Notes: a model not told the origin generated them from the letters alone. DNA of 64,000 nucleotides from Fuerstiella sp. (GCA_029245955.1 JAQWOH010000016.1:1-64000); one strand, 5' to 3'; counted from the first letter of the stretch, positions 46,638-56,188 are shown. Translations and numbers: made by a program.

Positions 46638-49622
46638 ATGTTAAAGTTACAGCGATGCGCGTGTTCCTTGTTCTTTGTCATCGTCACTGCGCCTTTGCTG
46701 GCGGCTGATCGAACAGTGGCGGAAGCAGTGTCTGCTGTCAATGGCCAACACGGTGTGGTGGCCGTGCTGGGCCTGCCGTCGGGCAAGGTCGGTTTTGTTA
46801 CGGATCTCGCAGAACAGAGTGCACTGACTGTCTATTTTCAGTCATCGAATGTAAGCGAAGCCGCTCAGGTGCAGGCTGCCGCAGATGCAGCGGGCATGCT
46901 GGGAACGCGTGTGTTTGTGGATACCGGCGACCTGGGTGTGATTCATCTTTCGCACAACGTGGCGGATGCTGTGATTGTGGATGAAACTGTCTCGGAACAG
47001 ACGTTGGACGCGGAAATTCGCCGCGTTATGAACCCGAACGCAACGGCACTGGTCGGCAACAGACGGCTGAGCAAACCTGTTCCCGACGGAGCGGACGACT
47101 GGAGTCATCCATATCACGGACCGGACAACAATCCGCAGTCTGAGGATCAGCTGGTACGTGGAAACTTTCATACTCAGTTCATCGCCGAACCAAAGTTCAG
47201 TCCGATGCCGGAACAGAGTGTTGTTGCCGGTGGCCGAATCTACAAAGCCATGGGCCACATCGCTCACAAGACCAATCAGAATGAGATGCTCAACACTCTG
47301 TTGTGCATCAATGCGTACAACGGCACGATTCAGTGGCGGCGTCCGTTGACCGAAGGTTTTCTGATTCATCGAAATACGATGGTGGGTGCCAGCGATGCTT
47401 TGTACATGGGCGATCATGAATCATGCAAAGTGATTGACGGCGTGACCGGCGCGGTTCGACGTGAGATCAGAATTCCCGAAAAGATCAGTGATGGTCCGGT
47501 CTGGAAATGGATGGCCCTGCAGAATGATGTTCTGTTTGCGCTTGTCGGAAACGTGGAGGTGAAGGTGGAAACGATGCGGTCCGACAGGCCGGGGTTGGGC
47601 CACTGGCCGTGGGGCATGTGGAAGGGACACGACTATTCTGACCCTCGCACCGCCTTTGGACATGGACGAACGCTGGTCGCCATTGACCGAAACAGCGGAG
47701 ACATTCTGTGGCATTACCGTGATGAAGAATTTCTGGATGCTCGCGCGATCTGCATGAAGAACGGCAGGATCTTCTGCTTCTGTGCAGAAAAGTTTCTGGC
47801 GTGCATTGATGCAGAAAACGGTAAGCTTCTCTGGAAAAATTCGGACGCGGATCTGCTGGAGGCAATCGGTCCCAATGAGAAAGCCCAGCATTACATCACG
47901 GGCTATGCGACAACATGTTACATCAAGTGCACTGACCGACACGTGTTTTTCGCGGGACCGCAGCGAAAGAAAACCGTGGTGGCGTCAGCAAAAGACGGTT
48001 CGCTGCAATGGACCAACGATGTCGGAAACCTGCAGCTTGTCCTCAGAAAAGACGCCGTTTTTGCTGCGGGTCCTCAGAAAACCAGCGGCATGCAGCTGGA
48101 CTACGACACTGGCACAACAATCGCCAGTTTTCCCGCTCGTCGAGCGTGTACACGTGCGACCGGCTGTGCGGACAGCGTGTTCTTTCGTGCCACCGGTGGC
48201 ACCGTGCGGCTGATGACCGACGACAATCGAGCGGAACATATCGCTCCCATGCGTCCGCCGTGCCAGGACGGCGTGCTTGTGTCGAATGGCCATTTGTACT
48301 GGGGACCATGGATGTGTGGCTGTCAGCTTTCGCTTTACGGCAACATTGGGTTGCGGCCCGTCGGTGACGAAACGATTCAACGTTCTGACAACGCGACCGT
48401 TGAAGCGCAGTCACTGGTGGTTCATTCCGATACCCGAGTATCAAATCGCCTGGCAGCGAGTGCGGATGACTGGCTGGCCTACCGCGGCGACAACGACCGC
48501 TCAGACAAAACGGCCGTTGAACTGCCCGCATCTGTCAGCCACTCGTGGACAGCGGACGTCGTCAACGGCGAACTGCCCACAGCGCCCGTGGCTGCAGGCG
48601 GGCTGGTATTCGTGGCCGACCGTACGGGTGTTATCAGGGCATTTGATGTTCGTGGGCAGCAGAAGTGGAAATCGTATGCAAACGGCCCGGTCTATTATCC
48701 ACCGTCTGTTGCGAACGACCGACTGTTTGTTGGATCGGCGGATGGACGTGTGTACGCATTCGAGGCCGTGACGGGGCGGTTGTTGTGGACATTCCGCGTT
48801 GCTCCGCAGGACCGACGGATCCCTGTGTTCGGAAAACTTGTATCTCGCTGGCCAGTCGCTGGCGGAGTCGTGGTTCATGAAGGCACCGTCTATGCCGCTG
48901 CCGGCATTACGCATTACGACGGCACGTATATCGCAGCACTGGACGCCGTTACCGGAAAATTGAAGGCTCGAAACGACGACTCGGGGCTCCTGTCGCAGGC
49001 AGTAAACAGCGGTGTCAGCATGCAGGGCAACCTCATGATTGCGGATAATGAACTCCGGTTTTCGGGTGGTGGCGTCTATGAGACCGCTCGTTATGACCTC
49101 ACGACACTGGAATGCAGAAATGAACCGACACACCAGGTGACTTCACAGTTTCGGACGGCGTTTTATCCCTGGTACCCTGCTTACGGCAAGTATGTGTCGC
49201 TGGAGCACAAGTGTGGCGATGGAAACACTCTGTGCCACGATGCCAGCTACGAAGGCAGCATGTTTGGCAACCTCGGTCTGGAAACTCCATTGCCGGAGGG
49301 CGCCCAGGGAATCACGAAGGACGTGGCGCGTGAATTTCTTCGTCGACGCGGCAAAGGGGCGGCTGCTCCTAAACATGTCTGGCGAGACAGCCTGAACCGG
49401 CGTTTTACCAGCTTCGTTGTCACAAAACATCGTCTGCTGGCGACGGGCCACGCTGACCAGAGGCCGGAGAAACCATTTCTTGTGGCGATCAACATCGCAG
49501 ATGGTACCGATGTGTGGACAAAACATCTGCCGGCAGATGCCGTAAAGGGAGGTACCGCGGTTGATGCGGCCGGCCGCGTTTTTGTGACACTTGAAAATGG
49601 TCAGCTGATGTGTTTTCAGTAA
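46638..49622 (+). CDS. large secreted PQQ-like beta-propeller protein
   Basis: 994 residues from the ATG at 46638, chosen because it begins a proper signal peptide (CACSLFFVIVTAPLLA); the frame extends back to 46344 but that part overlaps the divergent gene start and looks non-coding. After an N-terminal alpha/beta region (residues about 25-125) come many PQQ-type blades (CINAYNGTIQWRRP; AIDRNSGDILWHY; CIDAENGKLLWKN; AFDVRGQQKWKS; AFEAVTGRLLWTF). Several Cys residues occur late in the protein (CGDGNTLCHD). Probably periplasmic; function is unknown. Confidence 0.87.
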   Translation: MLKLQRCACSLFFVIVTAPLLAADRTVAEAVSAVNGQHGVVAVLGLPSGKVGFVTDLAEQSALTVYFQSSNVSEAAQVQAAADAAGMLGTRVFVDTGDLGVIHLSHNVADAVIVDETVSEQTLDAEIRRVMNPNATALVGNRRLSKPVPDGADDWSHPYHGPDNNPQSEDQLVRGNFHTQFIAEPKFSPMPEQSVVAGGRIYKAMGHIAHKTNQNEMLNTLLCINAYNGTIQWRRPLTEGFLIHRNTMVGASDALYMGDHESCKVIDGVTGAVRREIRIPEKISDGPVWKWMALQNDVLFALVGNVEVKVETMRSDRPGLGHWPWGMWKGHDYSDPRTAFGHGRTLVAIDRNSGDILWHYRDEEFLDARAICMKNGRIFCFCAEKFLACIDAENGKLLWKNSDADLLEAIGPNEKAQHYITGYATTCYIKCTDRHVFFAGPQRKKTVVASAKDGSLQWTNDVGNLQLVLRKDAVFAAGPQKTSGMQLDYDTGTTIASFPARRACTRATGCADSVFFRATGGTVRLMTDDNRAEHIAPMRPPCQDGVLVSNGHLYWGPWMCGCQLSLYGNIGLRPVGDETIQRSDNATVEAQSLVVHSDTRVSNRLAASADDWLAYRGDNDRSDKTAVELPASVSHSWTADVVNGELPTAPVAAGGLVFVADRTGVIRAFDVRGQQKWKSYANGPVYYPPSVANDRLFVGSADGRVYAFEAVTGRLLWTFRVAPQDRRIPVFGKLVSRWPVAGGVVVHEGTVYAAAGITHYDGTYIAALDAVTGKLKARNDDSGLLSQAVNSGVSMQGNLMIADNELRFSGGGVYETARYDLTTLECRNEPTHQVTSQFRTAFYPWYPAYGKYVSLEHKCGDGNTLCHDASYEGSMFGNLGLETPLPEGAQGITKDVAREFLRRRGKGAAAPKHVWRDSLNRRFTSFVVTKHRLLATGHADQRPEKPFLVAINIADGTDVWTKHLPADAVKGGTAVDAAGRVFVTLENGQLMCFQ

Positions 49623-49686
49623 GACGCTGTGGTCGGCGGACTGGATACTTCGCGTCTCGGGTTTGTCTGCCGTTTCGAGCCGATTG

Positions 49687-50061
49687 TTACATTCCCACGG
49701 CTGTAGCGGTGGCGTACAGCTTCGCGTGTGAAATCGTAATCAGGACACTGACGATGCCCATGCCGGCAGCAATCTCCTGAGCACCGCCGGACAGTTGTAT
49801 GAATGGCTGTCCGCTTTCCAGAGGCAGGACTTCGATATCGTGAAAGGTGATACCTTTCACGAAGCCTGTGCCCAGAGCTTTTACGACAGCTTCTTTGGCC
49901 GCCCATCTGCCGGCAAATCGCACGGCGGCATCACGATGTCTGTCGGCGTACGCAATTTCATCCGACGTGAAACAACGCTTCAGAAATGACTCGCCGTGCC
50001 GCTCGATCATCGCACGAATACGCTCGATTTCAACAATGTCTGTTCCGAGGCCGATAATCAT
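49687..50061 (-). CDS. acpS: holo-[acyl-carrier-protein] synthase
   Basis: 124 residues from the ATG at the complement of 50059-50061 (MIIGLGTDIVEIERI), the standard AcpS start; a longer frame to 50073 exists. Asp8 (GTDIVEI) and Glu57 (FAGRWAAKEA) are the Mg2+ ligands of the family. The enzyme transfers 4'-phosphopantetheine from CoA to acyl carrier protein in the cytoplasm. Length is typical. It is convergent with the propeller gene (64-nt spacer) and divergent from ddl. Confidence 0.96.
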   Translation of the reverse strand: MIIGLGTDIVEIERIRAMIERHGESFLKRCFTSDEIAYADRHRDAAVRFAGRWAAKEAVVKALGTGFVKGITFHDIEVLPLESGQPFIQLSGGAQEIAAGMGIVSVLITISHAKLYATATAVGM

Positions 50062-50140
50062 AGGGAAAACCAAATACTGACTGAAAGTGAATCGAACAGT
50101 TCCGGACGTGAAATATCAAGAGGCATTGGCCGATTTGCAC

Positions 50141-50165
50141 TTGACGGTTTATGTTAGTACGTCAA
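50141..50165. promoter_or_regulatory. inverted repeat TTGACG-N13-CGTCAA upstream of ddl
   Basis: A 6-bp perfect inverted repeat about 80 nt before the ddl start. The left arm also resembles a -35 hexamer. It may be a regulator site or chance. Confidence 0.25.
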
Positions 50166-50245
50166 CGATGAATTAGTGAACACACGGCGTTTCCCTCTGT
50201 CGAAAAGACAAAGACTTCCGCCAAAACACAATCACTGGATCCCGA

Positions 50246-51151
50246 TTGCTTAGAATTCTGGTATTGGCAGGTGGAACGTCAGCCGAACGTGATGTCAGCC
50301 TTGAAAGTGGACGTTGCGTGGCTGCCGCCCTGCGCAGCGATGACAATCACGTTGATGTCATTGATCCACGCGATCTTGACGTCGGATCACTGCAGCGGGA
50401 TCGATGGGATGTGGTCGTGCCGGTGGTTCACGGTACAGGGGGCGAGGACGGCGTGCTGCAGCGTCAACTGATCGACGTCGGCATTCCGTACATCGGCAGT
50501 TCTCCGGCGGCCTCTGAGCTGACGTTCGATAAGATCCGCACCCAGCGCCTGCTCCGCGAGGCTGACATCGTCGTTCCTGACGGGATCGTCGTCCACAGTC
50601 GGCATACTATGAGTCAGAACATCGCGACGGTGGCCCAATTCGGCGGACAGGTTGTAACAAAGCCATCATGCCAGGGGTCCAGCATCGGCATCAGTATTGT
50701 GCAACAGTCGTCAGGTGTGGAAGCCGCCCTGTCACTTGCATTTCAGTATGATAATGAATGCCTGGTGGAACGTTTTATCCCAGGTCGAGAAGTGACGGTG
50801 CCCGTGGTCGACGGTCTTGCACTGCCACCGCTCGAGATTCAACCGGCATTGCAGTGGTATGACTATCAGTCTAAGTACGCTGATGAACGCACGAAATATC
50901 GCGATGGCTCTGAAGACCTGCCGGCATCGTTGCTGAATATCGCCGTGGACGCCTGCGATATTTGTGACGTTACCGGCATCGCCCGTGTTGATTTCCGACT
51001 GGACGAGCAGGATCAGCCATGGTTGCTTGAGGTCAATACCGTGCCCGGCATGACGGCTCACAGTCTTGTCCCGAAATCGGCTGCTGCGGCTGGAATTTCG
51101 CTGGCAGAACTTTGTCGGCAGGTGATCACAGCTCGTCTCGGGAAACGGTGA
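50246..51151 (+). CDS. ddl: D-alanine--D-alanine ligase
   Basis: 301 residues starting at TTG (no ATG/GTG fits the conserved N-terminus LRILVLAGGTSAERDVSLES). The ATP-grasp organisation of Ddl is complete: VVHGTGGEDGVLQ with PYIGSSPAASELTFDK in the N-terminal domains, VTKPSCQGSSIGISIV (ATP-binding lysine), and FRLDEQDQPWLLEVNTVPGM with SLVPKSA in the C-terminal domain. It makes D-Ala-D-Ala for peptidoglycan precursors; peptidoglycan is now known to occur in planctomycetes. A recognisable Shine-Dalgarno is lacking, suggesting modest translation. Confidence 0.94.
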   Translation: MLRILVLAGGTSAERDVSLESGRCVAAALRSDDNHVDVIDPRDLDVGSLQRDRWDVVVPVVHGTGGEDGVLQRQLIDVGIPYIGSSPAASELTFDKIRTQRLLREADIVVPDGIVVHSRHTMSQNIATVAQFGGQVVTKPSCQGSSIGISIVQQSSGVEAALSLAFQYDNECLVERFIPGREVTVPVVDGLALPPLEIQPALQWYDYQSKYADERTKYRDGSEDLPASLLNIAVDACDICDVTGIARVDFRLDEQDQPWLLEVNTVPGMTAHSLVPKSAAAAGISLAELCRQVITARLGKR

Positions 51152-51402
51152 AAAAAACAGCACGCGGAGCGCGCTGTGATGGTCCCTGGCAATTACGTGA
51201 TCAGCTGCGACGGCGCAGATTACTGCGTGATGAGTGGAGGCAGACACTTAAGTGAAGTCTGGCCGAGGCCGCCGGAATTCCGGCGTTTCCCGATGTCTGC
51301 CCGCGTTCGCGGCGCTGGTGGTTGAATCCAGGGCGGGCATTCGCTGTACTATCGCAACCATATCTTTGACATTCGTTACTGCACGGACCATCAGGAGTCA
51401 AT

Positions 51403-52782
51403 ATGCTCAGTCATCCAACCAACACACGACGCGATTTTCTGAAGACGAGTTCAGCCGGTGCCGCTGCACTGGGTGTGCCGTTGTTCTGGAATCGACGGGC
51501 TCATGCGGGGCAGGACGCGAATGACAGAAAGACGGTCGCATCTGTCGGAGTCGGTGGCAGCCGTGGCCGCTACAGTCGCGGTGGTTCGATCGCCATGCAG
51601 GCGGCAAGACTCGGGCAGACGGTCGCTGTCTGCGATGTGGACACGCGGCACAACAACGAATTCAACGGGAAATTTGACAGTCAGCTGCAGATGTTCACTG
51701 ACTATCGGGAAATGCTTGACAAGGTTAAGCCCAATATAGTGACCATCGGTACTCCGGATCACTGGCACGTGCCGATTGCCATTGCAGCACTGCGTTCAGG
51801 TGCGGACGTCTATTGTGAAAAGCCTCTCACGCTGACAATCGATGAAGGGATTCAGATTGGCAAAGTGGTGGCCGAAACCGGCAAGGTCTTTCAGGTTGGA
51901 ACGCAGCAGCGGTCGGAAAATGACCGCAAATTTCTGCAGGCAGTCGCCATGGTTCACGAGGGAGTCATCGGCGACAATGTGACCGCCCACGTCGCAATCG
52001 GCGGTGTGGCAAAAGGAGGCCCTTTTGAGGCCACGATGGCGCCGAAAGATCTGGACTGGGATATGTGGCTCGGGCCGGCACCAGAAGCTCTGTACATGGA
52101 AGAACGACGCAAAATGTTCCGTTGGTTCGCTGAGTATTCCGGAGGAAAAATGACCGACTGGGGAGCTCATCACATCGACATCGCAACCTGGGCGCTGGGC
52201 AAACAGGACACCGGGCCGGTCAAGGTCAGTGGCACGGGACAGTTCCCGCCGTGTGTCCCGGATAACTTCGATTTCGTGAAATGGTTCGCTGGGGAAGCTC
52301 ACCTTCCGAATGCTTTCAATTCTGCCATGAACTTCAATCTGAAGCTGGAGTACGCGGATGGCCTGGTGATGACTGTCCATGACAAGTACGTTTCTGAAGA
52401 CGGCAAGACTGAGTTTCCGAACGGAATTCTGTTTGAAGGCTCCAAAGGTCGCTTTTTCGTTAACCGGGGTAAATTGACAGGGAAGCCGGTCGAAGAACTG
52501 ACCGACGCGGATATGAAGAGGATTGACGACCGAATCGTGGAACTGTACGGCGGTGAGCCGACCGGCCACATGCAGAACTTTTTCGACTGTGTCGAGAGCC
52601 GCAAGAATCCCGTTTCGGACGTATTCACGCATCACCGCACGATGACTTCCTGCCACATGTGCAACATCACGCTGATGCTGGGGCGGGAACTTAATTGGGA
52701 TCCGAAAACACAGGAATTCATCGGAGACGATCAGGCCAACGCGCTGAAGACGCGACCACAGCGACCAGGTTATACGTCGTAA
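51403..52782 (+). CDS. Tat-exported Gfo/Idh/MocA-type oxidoreductase
   Basis: 459 residues with a twin-arginine signal (NTRRDFLKTSSAGAAALGVP). The Rossmann domain (SVGVGGSRGR; VAVCDVDTRHNNEF) is followed by the family motif CEKPLTL with Lys140 and by GTQQRSENDRKF. The C-terminal domain has GGKMTDWGAHHIDIATWALG, typical of the planctomycete secreted oxidoreductase subgroup. It probably oxidises or reduces a sugar derivative with bound NAD(P) in the periplasm. Preceded by GGAGTC. It ends 30 nt before a perfect hairpin. Confidence 0.93.
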   Translation: MLSHPTNTRRDFLKTSSAGAAALGVPLFWNRRAHAGQDANDRKTVASVGVGGSRGRYSRGGSIAMQAARLGQTVAVCDVDTRHNNEFNGKFDSQLQMFTDYREMLDKVKPNIVTIGTPDHWHVPIAIAALRSGADVYCEKPLTLTIDEGIQIGKVVAETGKVFQVGTQQRSENDRKFLQAVAMVHEGVIGDNVTAHVAIGGVAKGGPFEATMAPKDLDWDMWLGPAPEALYMEERRKMFRWFAEYSGGKMTDWGAHHIDIATWALGKQDTGPVKVSGTGQFPPCVPDNFDFVKWFAGEAHLPNAFNSAMNFNLKLEYADGLVMTVHDKYVSEDGKTEFPNGILFEGSKGRFFVNRGKLTGKPVEELTDADMKRIDDRIVELYGGEPTGHMQNFFDCVESRKNPVSDVFTHHRTMTSCHMCNITLMLGRELNWDPKTQEFIGDDQANALKTRPQRPGYTS

Positions 52783-52812
52783 CGATCATTGGATCGTTGT
52801 GTGCTGTTCACT

Positions 52813-52838
52813 CGTTCCCGGGTCGCAGCCCGGGAACG
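52813..52838 (+). terminator. perfect hairpin, 10-bp stem, likely terminator or REP-like element
   Basis: Arms CGTTCCCGGG and CCCGGGAACG flank TCGCAG; CACTTTTCTG follows. The fold and short T-run 30 nt after the oxidoreductase stop fit an intrinsic terminator. The sequence also resembles short interspersed GTTCCC...GGGAAC palindromes common in several bacterial genomes; only one copy was noticed here. Confidence 0.6.
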
Positions 52839-52955
52839 CACTTTTCTGTATCACTGTTTTGCCCTGTTGCGCAGTATACACGTTTTGCACGCTGATCTTC
52901 AGAATTTTGCTTCACAGAGCAGACGCTGCGACACGAACATGGCCGCGTGGATCCA

Positions 52956-53459
52956 TCATGCAGGGCGCAGCGACAGTCGCACCGTAGCCCACTGTCCGAA
53001 GTTTTCCTCCACGCTCACTCGTAGTTCCTGCAGTTCCGCACGTGACTGCATGTCGCAGTCGGTGATCAGGCGATGACCGATCCATCGGGCGATTAGCTCT
53101 GCAGTAGTGTTTTCAACTGGTAGTATGCAACAATCCTCCGCCGGAAACACCCACCGTCGGTCTTCGAACTTCGCCGTGACTTCCTTACCGTCATCCGACG
53201 TTGCAACGGCAATGGTCTGATGTCGCTGTGGTAACAGAACCTGGTGATCGAGCTTCCCCACCAGTTTCAGGCAGGCATCACGAAGCGCAATAAAATCGAA
53301 GACATAGAAGTTGTCGTCCAGCGCGCCGGCGACCGTCACATCCAGTCGCCAGTTATGTCCATGCAGTCGTTCACAGACGTTGCCATTAAATGTGATGAAA
53401 TGCGCGGCACTGAACACCAGTGAATCTTTGGTGACTCTTGCTTCGAAGGATTCGTTCAT
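52956..53459 (-). CDS. 6-pyruvoyltetrahydropterin synthase/QueD family protein
   Basis: 167 residues. Zinc ligands His20 (FSAAHF), His33 and His35 (CERLHGH) and the catalytic Cys29 four residues before His33 match the PTPS/QueD family; FVFDF-like FYVFDFIALRD, KLDHQVLL and PVENTTAELIARWI follow. QueD is about 120 residues; here an insertion around residues 95-125 makes it longer. It could make queuosine precursor or a pterin. It starts six nt after the stop of the CitG-like gene, so the two are coupled, which hints at a pterin cofactor pathway rather than queuosine; no que genes are nearby. Confidence 0.88.
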   Translation of the reverse strand: MNESFEARVTKDSLVFSAAHFITFNGNVCERLHGHNWRLDVTVAGALDDNFYVFDFIALRDACLKLVGKLDHQVLLPQRHQTIAVATSDDGKEVTAKFEDRRWVFPAEDCCILPVENTTAELIARWIGHRLITDCDMQSRAELQELRVSVEENFGQWATVRLSLRPA

Positions 53460-53465
53460 GACTTA

Positions 53466-54350
53466 TTACTGCGCAAACTGAAATTGCCCTTCGGGATCAA
53501 TCAGGCCGTCACCGTTTCGCAGTGCCACAAACAGTGTTGCTGCGATCAGGTCGGCCGTGGTACCCGGATTTCGACGATTCCCGTCAGACCGTAAGAAACG
53601 GTCCAGCCTTTGATACGCGGCCTCACCACCCGTTCGATCCGGCCATCCCGCCGTCAGCACCGCATCGGCCATCACTCTGACCGTCATGTCGATTTCGCCA
53701 CCACATTTTCGACGGATCAGCGAATCACCATAGCGAGCGAGCAGGTGAGTGGCCAGCCATCCGATTCGGCGTCTGCTGTGCGCCACGGATTCTTCTGCGT
53801 CATGTAACAGCGGCAGACACACGTCCAGAATCTCTGAAAATCCATTGGCATACTGTGCCGCCACCATATCTCGTTCGGCAGCCAGACTCATGCAGAAACG
53901 AAGATCTCGACTTGGCGTTGCACTTACGTCTTCCTCTTCCGCGACGCCGATTCCCCCGGGACCTGCCGTTCGGATTGCCTCGTACGCAAACCTGGCGTCC
54001 TCTACGGTGAGTGCAGACAGGACCTCTCCAATGCCGGCTGAAACTGATAGATTCTCGGGTACCGCTGCCAGTGGAGTGAGCAACAGTACAATTCCCAGAT
54101 TGGTGTTGCGCTTTACTGCTGTTTGAGTCGCGGTGACGGCCTCGCAGATCGTCCTGCCAACGCCTCCCGTGCCAGCGGTGGACAGAATGGGGCCGATAAT
54201 GGCCGCCGACTGCAAGAACTGCTGGCACGCGACATCATCGAACCTGTGAGCAGGAGTGACGTTACCGGGCTTTTCGGCACTGACTTCCGCGACACACGCC
54301 AGCCGTATCCATTCGCCGACGCGTGATTCCCAGTCCGACATACGAGGCAC
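53466..54350 (-). CDS. CitG/MdcB-like (triphosphoribosyl-dephospho-CoA synthase family) protein
   Basis: 294 residues of mostly helical sequence. The family motif AEKPGNVTP (residues about 24-32) and GTGGVGRTICEAV and NTNLGIVLLLTPLA are recognisable; a late helix RRKCGGEIDMTV follows. Biochemically known members make the citrate/malonate lyase prosthetic group precursor, but no lyase genes occur here. CitG-like genes are also found in tetrahydromethanopterin-related gene sets, which planctomycetes possess. Coupled by a six-nt gap to the PTPS-like gene and 37 nt behind the HtrA gene. Confidence 0.78.
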   Translation of the reverse strand: MPRMSDWESRVGEWIRLACVAEVSAEKPGNVTPAHRFDDVACQQFLQSAAIIGPILSTAGTGGVGRTICEAVTATQTAVKRNTNLGIVLLLTPLAAVPENLSVSAGIGEVLSALTVEDARFAYEAIRTAGPGGIGVAEEEDVSATPSRDLRFCMSLAAERDMVAAQYANGFSEILDVCLPLLHDAEESVAHSRRRIGWLATHLLARYGDSLIRRKCGGEIDMTVRVMADAVLTAGWPDRTGGEAAYQRLDRFLRSDGNRRNPGTTADLIAATLFVALRNGDGLIDPEGQFQFAQ

Positions 54351-54387
54351 CTTCGAGACGAATTATGGCTGTCATAGCTGCCACAAG

Positions 54388-55821
54388 CTACTGCCTCGTT
54401 GAAGGCAGTTCGATACTTCCGACCAGGGCGCCATGATGCTGTCGGAATATCTGAAACGACAGCGACTTAAGGTTCTTAATACGGGACTCCAGCAGAATAA
54501 ACTGCAGGTTACGGTCATCAAGCGTTTCGTATCCGTCCAGACCGAGTAAAATGTCTCCTCGACGAATTCCGTGGCGAGCAGCAAGGCCGCCGGAATCAGC
54601 AGCGGTGACCCGCATGCCACCTTTGTACTTTCGCCCGATAATCTTCCGGTCCTGAGTGTGAAGCGACGCCAGCCGCAGGCCAAGCATTGACGCCACCCTG
54701 TTTCGAATCTCCGATGGACTGGACGCTGCCTTGGCTTTGTTGACACTGGCAACAGTCTTTACGGGCGTTGCGGGCGTTGCGGGCGTTGCGGGCGCGGCGA
54801 CCGCATTCGGAACACTCTTGCCGATACCGACCGTAAATGGCAGCGTTGTCTCCACACCCTTACGCAGAATGGACACATCAACGACAGTTCCGACAGGAAT
54901 ATCAAGCAGTCCCCGTTCCCAGTCAGCGGTATCGCGAATTCGTATGCCCCGGACTTCCGTCAGCACGTCACCGTTTTTTAATCCACAAATTGCCGCCGCG
55001 CTCCCGGCCATCACATCGTCGATGACCAGCTTCTGTTCAGTCGGGGTCTTCACGTCGGTTGTAAAGACACCGTGCGACACACCGCTCAGGCGTTCTGTGC
55101 TGAGCAACCGGGCGATCGTACGGCGCGCCTCGTCTATCGGCAGTGCGAATCCGATTCGCTGGGCACCCGCACGAATAGCGACGTTGATTCCAATAACCTG
55201 CCCGTTGACATTCAGCAACGGACCACCACTGTTACCCGGGTTGATGCTGGCATCTGTCTGTATGAGATTCTCGTAGGACTGGGTCTCGTCCACTTCAACA
55301 TCCCGGCCAATCGCGCTGACGATACCCGATGTGACGGTGTGTTCGTATCCGAATGCATTGCCCACTGCGAAGACCTGCTCTGCCAGCATCACATCACTGG
55401 ATGTGCCCAGCGGCATGACGGTCAAAGGTTTTGTCGGATCGATATGAATGATCGCCATGTCGTGTTTGCGATCAAAAGAGATTTTTCGTCCAGCCAGTGT
55501 TTCACCATTCTGGAGCGTGACTGTGATCTGGTCAACGTCGTGGATGACATGGTAATTCGTCACGATATAGCCGCGTTCGTCGACCACGATACCAGTGCCC
55601 ATACCAGTCACGCGGCGCGGTTTCTGAGTGAAGAACCGCGACTCTTTGTCAGCAGGTGCGGCCTTCTCTGTGTGGATATTGACTACGGATTCCATGCAGG
55701 AACGCACGGCTTTGACCAGCGGCGTTACACGCGCATCGTCACCTCGAACGAGCGAGGCGAAAGTGCACGCACACGGTACAATTAGAAAAACGGCGACAAA
55801 TTTATGCCGGACTGGGTACAT
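54388..55821 (-). CDS. HtrA/DegP-type serine protease with two PDZ domains
   Basis: 477 residues with signal peptide (FVAVFLIVPCACTFASLVRG). The trypsin-like domain has the full triad: His91 (TNYHV), Asp121 (KHDMAII) and Ser198 (GNSGGP). PDZ1 (about 255-340; AICGLKNGDVLTEVRG) and PDZ2 (about 385-475; AARHGIRRGDILLGLDG) are separated by an Ala/Thr/Pro linker coded by a 9-bp tandem repeat. HtrA proteins degrade or refold misfolded envelope proteins. It is followed at 37 nt by the CitG-like gene on the same strand. Confidence 0.95.
   Translation of the reverse strand: MYPVRHKFVAVFLIVPCACTFASLVRGDDARVTPLVKAVRSCMESVVNIHTEKAAPADKESRFFTQKPRRVTGMGTGIVVDERGYIVTNYHVIHDVDQITVTLQNGETLAGRKISFDRKHDMAIIHIDPTKPLTVMPLGTSSDVMLAEQVFAVGNAFGYEHTVTSGIVSAIGRDVEVDETQSYENLIQTDASINPGNSGGPLLNVNGQVIGINVAIRAGAQRIGFALPIDEARRTIARLLSTERLSGVSHGVFTTDVKTPTEQKLVIDDVMAGSAAAICGLKNGDVLTEVRGIRIRDTADWERGLLDIPVGTVVDVSILRKGVETTLPFTVGIGKSVPNAVAAPATPATPATPVKTVASVNKAKAASSPSEIRNRVASMLGLRLASLHTQDRKIIGRKYKGGMRVTAADSGGLAARHGIRRGDILLGLDGYETLDDRNLQFILLESRIKNLKSLSFQIFRQHHGALVGSIELPSTRQ
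54762..54794. repeat. 9-bp tandem repeat inside the HtrA gene
   Basis: Three exact plus-strand copies of CGGGCGTTG (54762-54788) and a partial fourth. On the coding strand it gives an Ala-Thr-Pro tripeptide repeat in the linker between the PDZ domains. The unit is a multiple of three, so copy-number change would alter linker length without frameshift. Confidence 0.8.
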
Positions 55822-56188
55822 GCAGAACCTGCGCCTTCTTCGTCAGCGACTCGTATGTATTGTTGCGGGCATCTCGGCCACTACGCCAACTGAAGTTTCG
55901 GCAGGAGGGAAAATGACCCTTGAACACGGTGTCACGGCGACGCAAACTTTACCTGTGTTCCATCTGCGTTAAATTAGGTAATCTTGTCGTGGTTGGCAGC
56001 CTTTCTCTGAATTCATTCGACTCAAATACTGTGGGCGACTAAAGTGGTGCCACTTAGACCGTTCCCCTGACCTATTAGTTGGTGTTGCTGCGAACTTCGA
56101 GTCGCCGATCCGGCCACCCAGGCGGTTGTGGTGGCGGTTTTTGCTGCACGGGTCTTCCCCTTAACCATGAAGATGGTGGAGCAGGTAC
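55822..56188. other. divergent spacer between HtrA and TPR genes
   Basis: About 370 nt holding the start regions of both divergent genes. No operator, RNA gene or strong promoter hexamers recognised. Confidence 0.35.

Noticed and set aside
52813..52838. Idea that the hairpin is a phage or element attachment site
   Set aside because: No integrase, tRNA gene or duplicated flank is present; terminator or dispersed palindrome is simpler.
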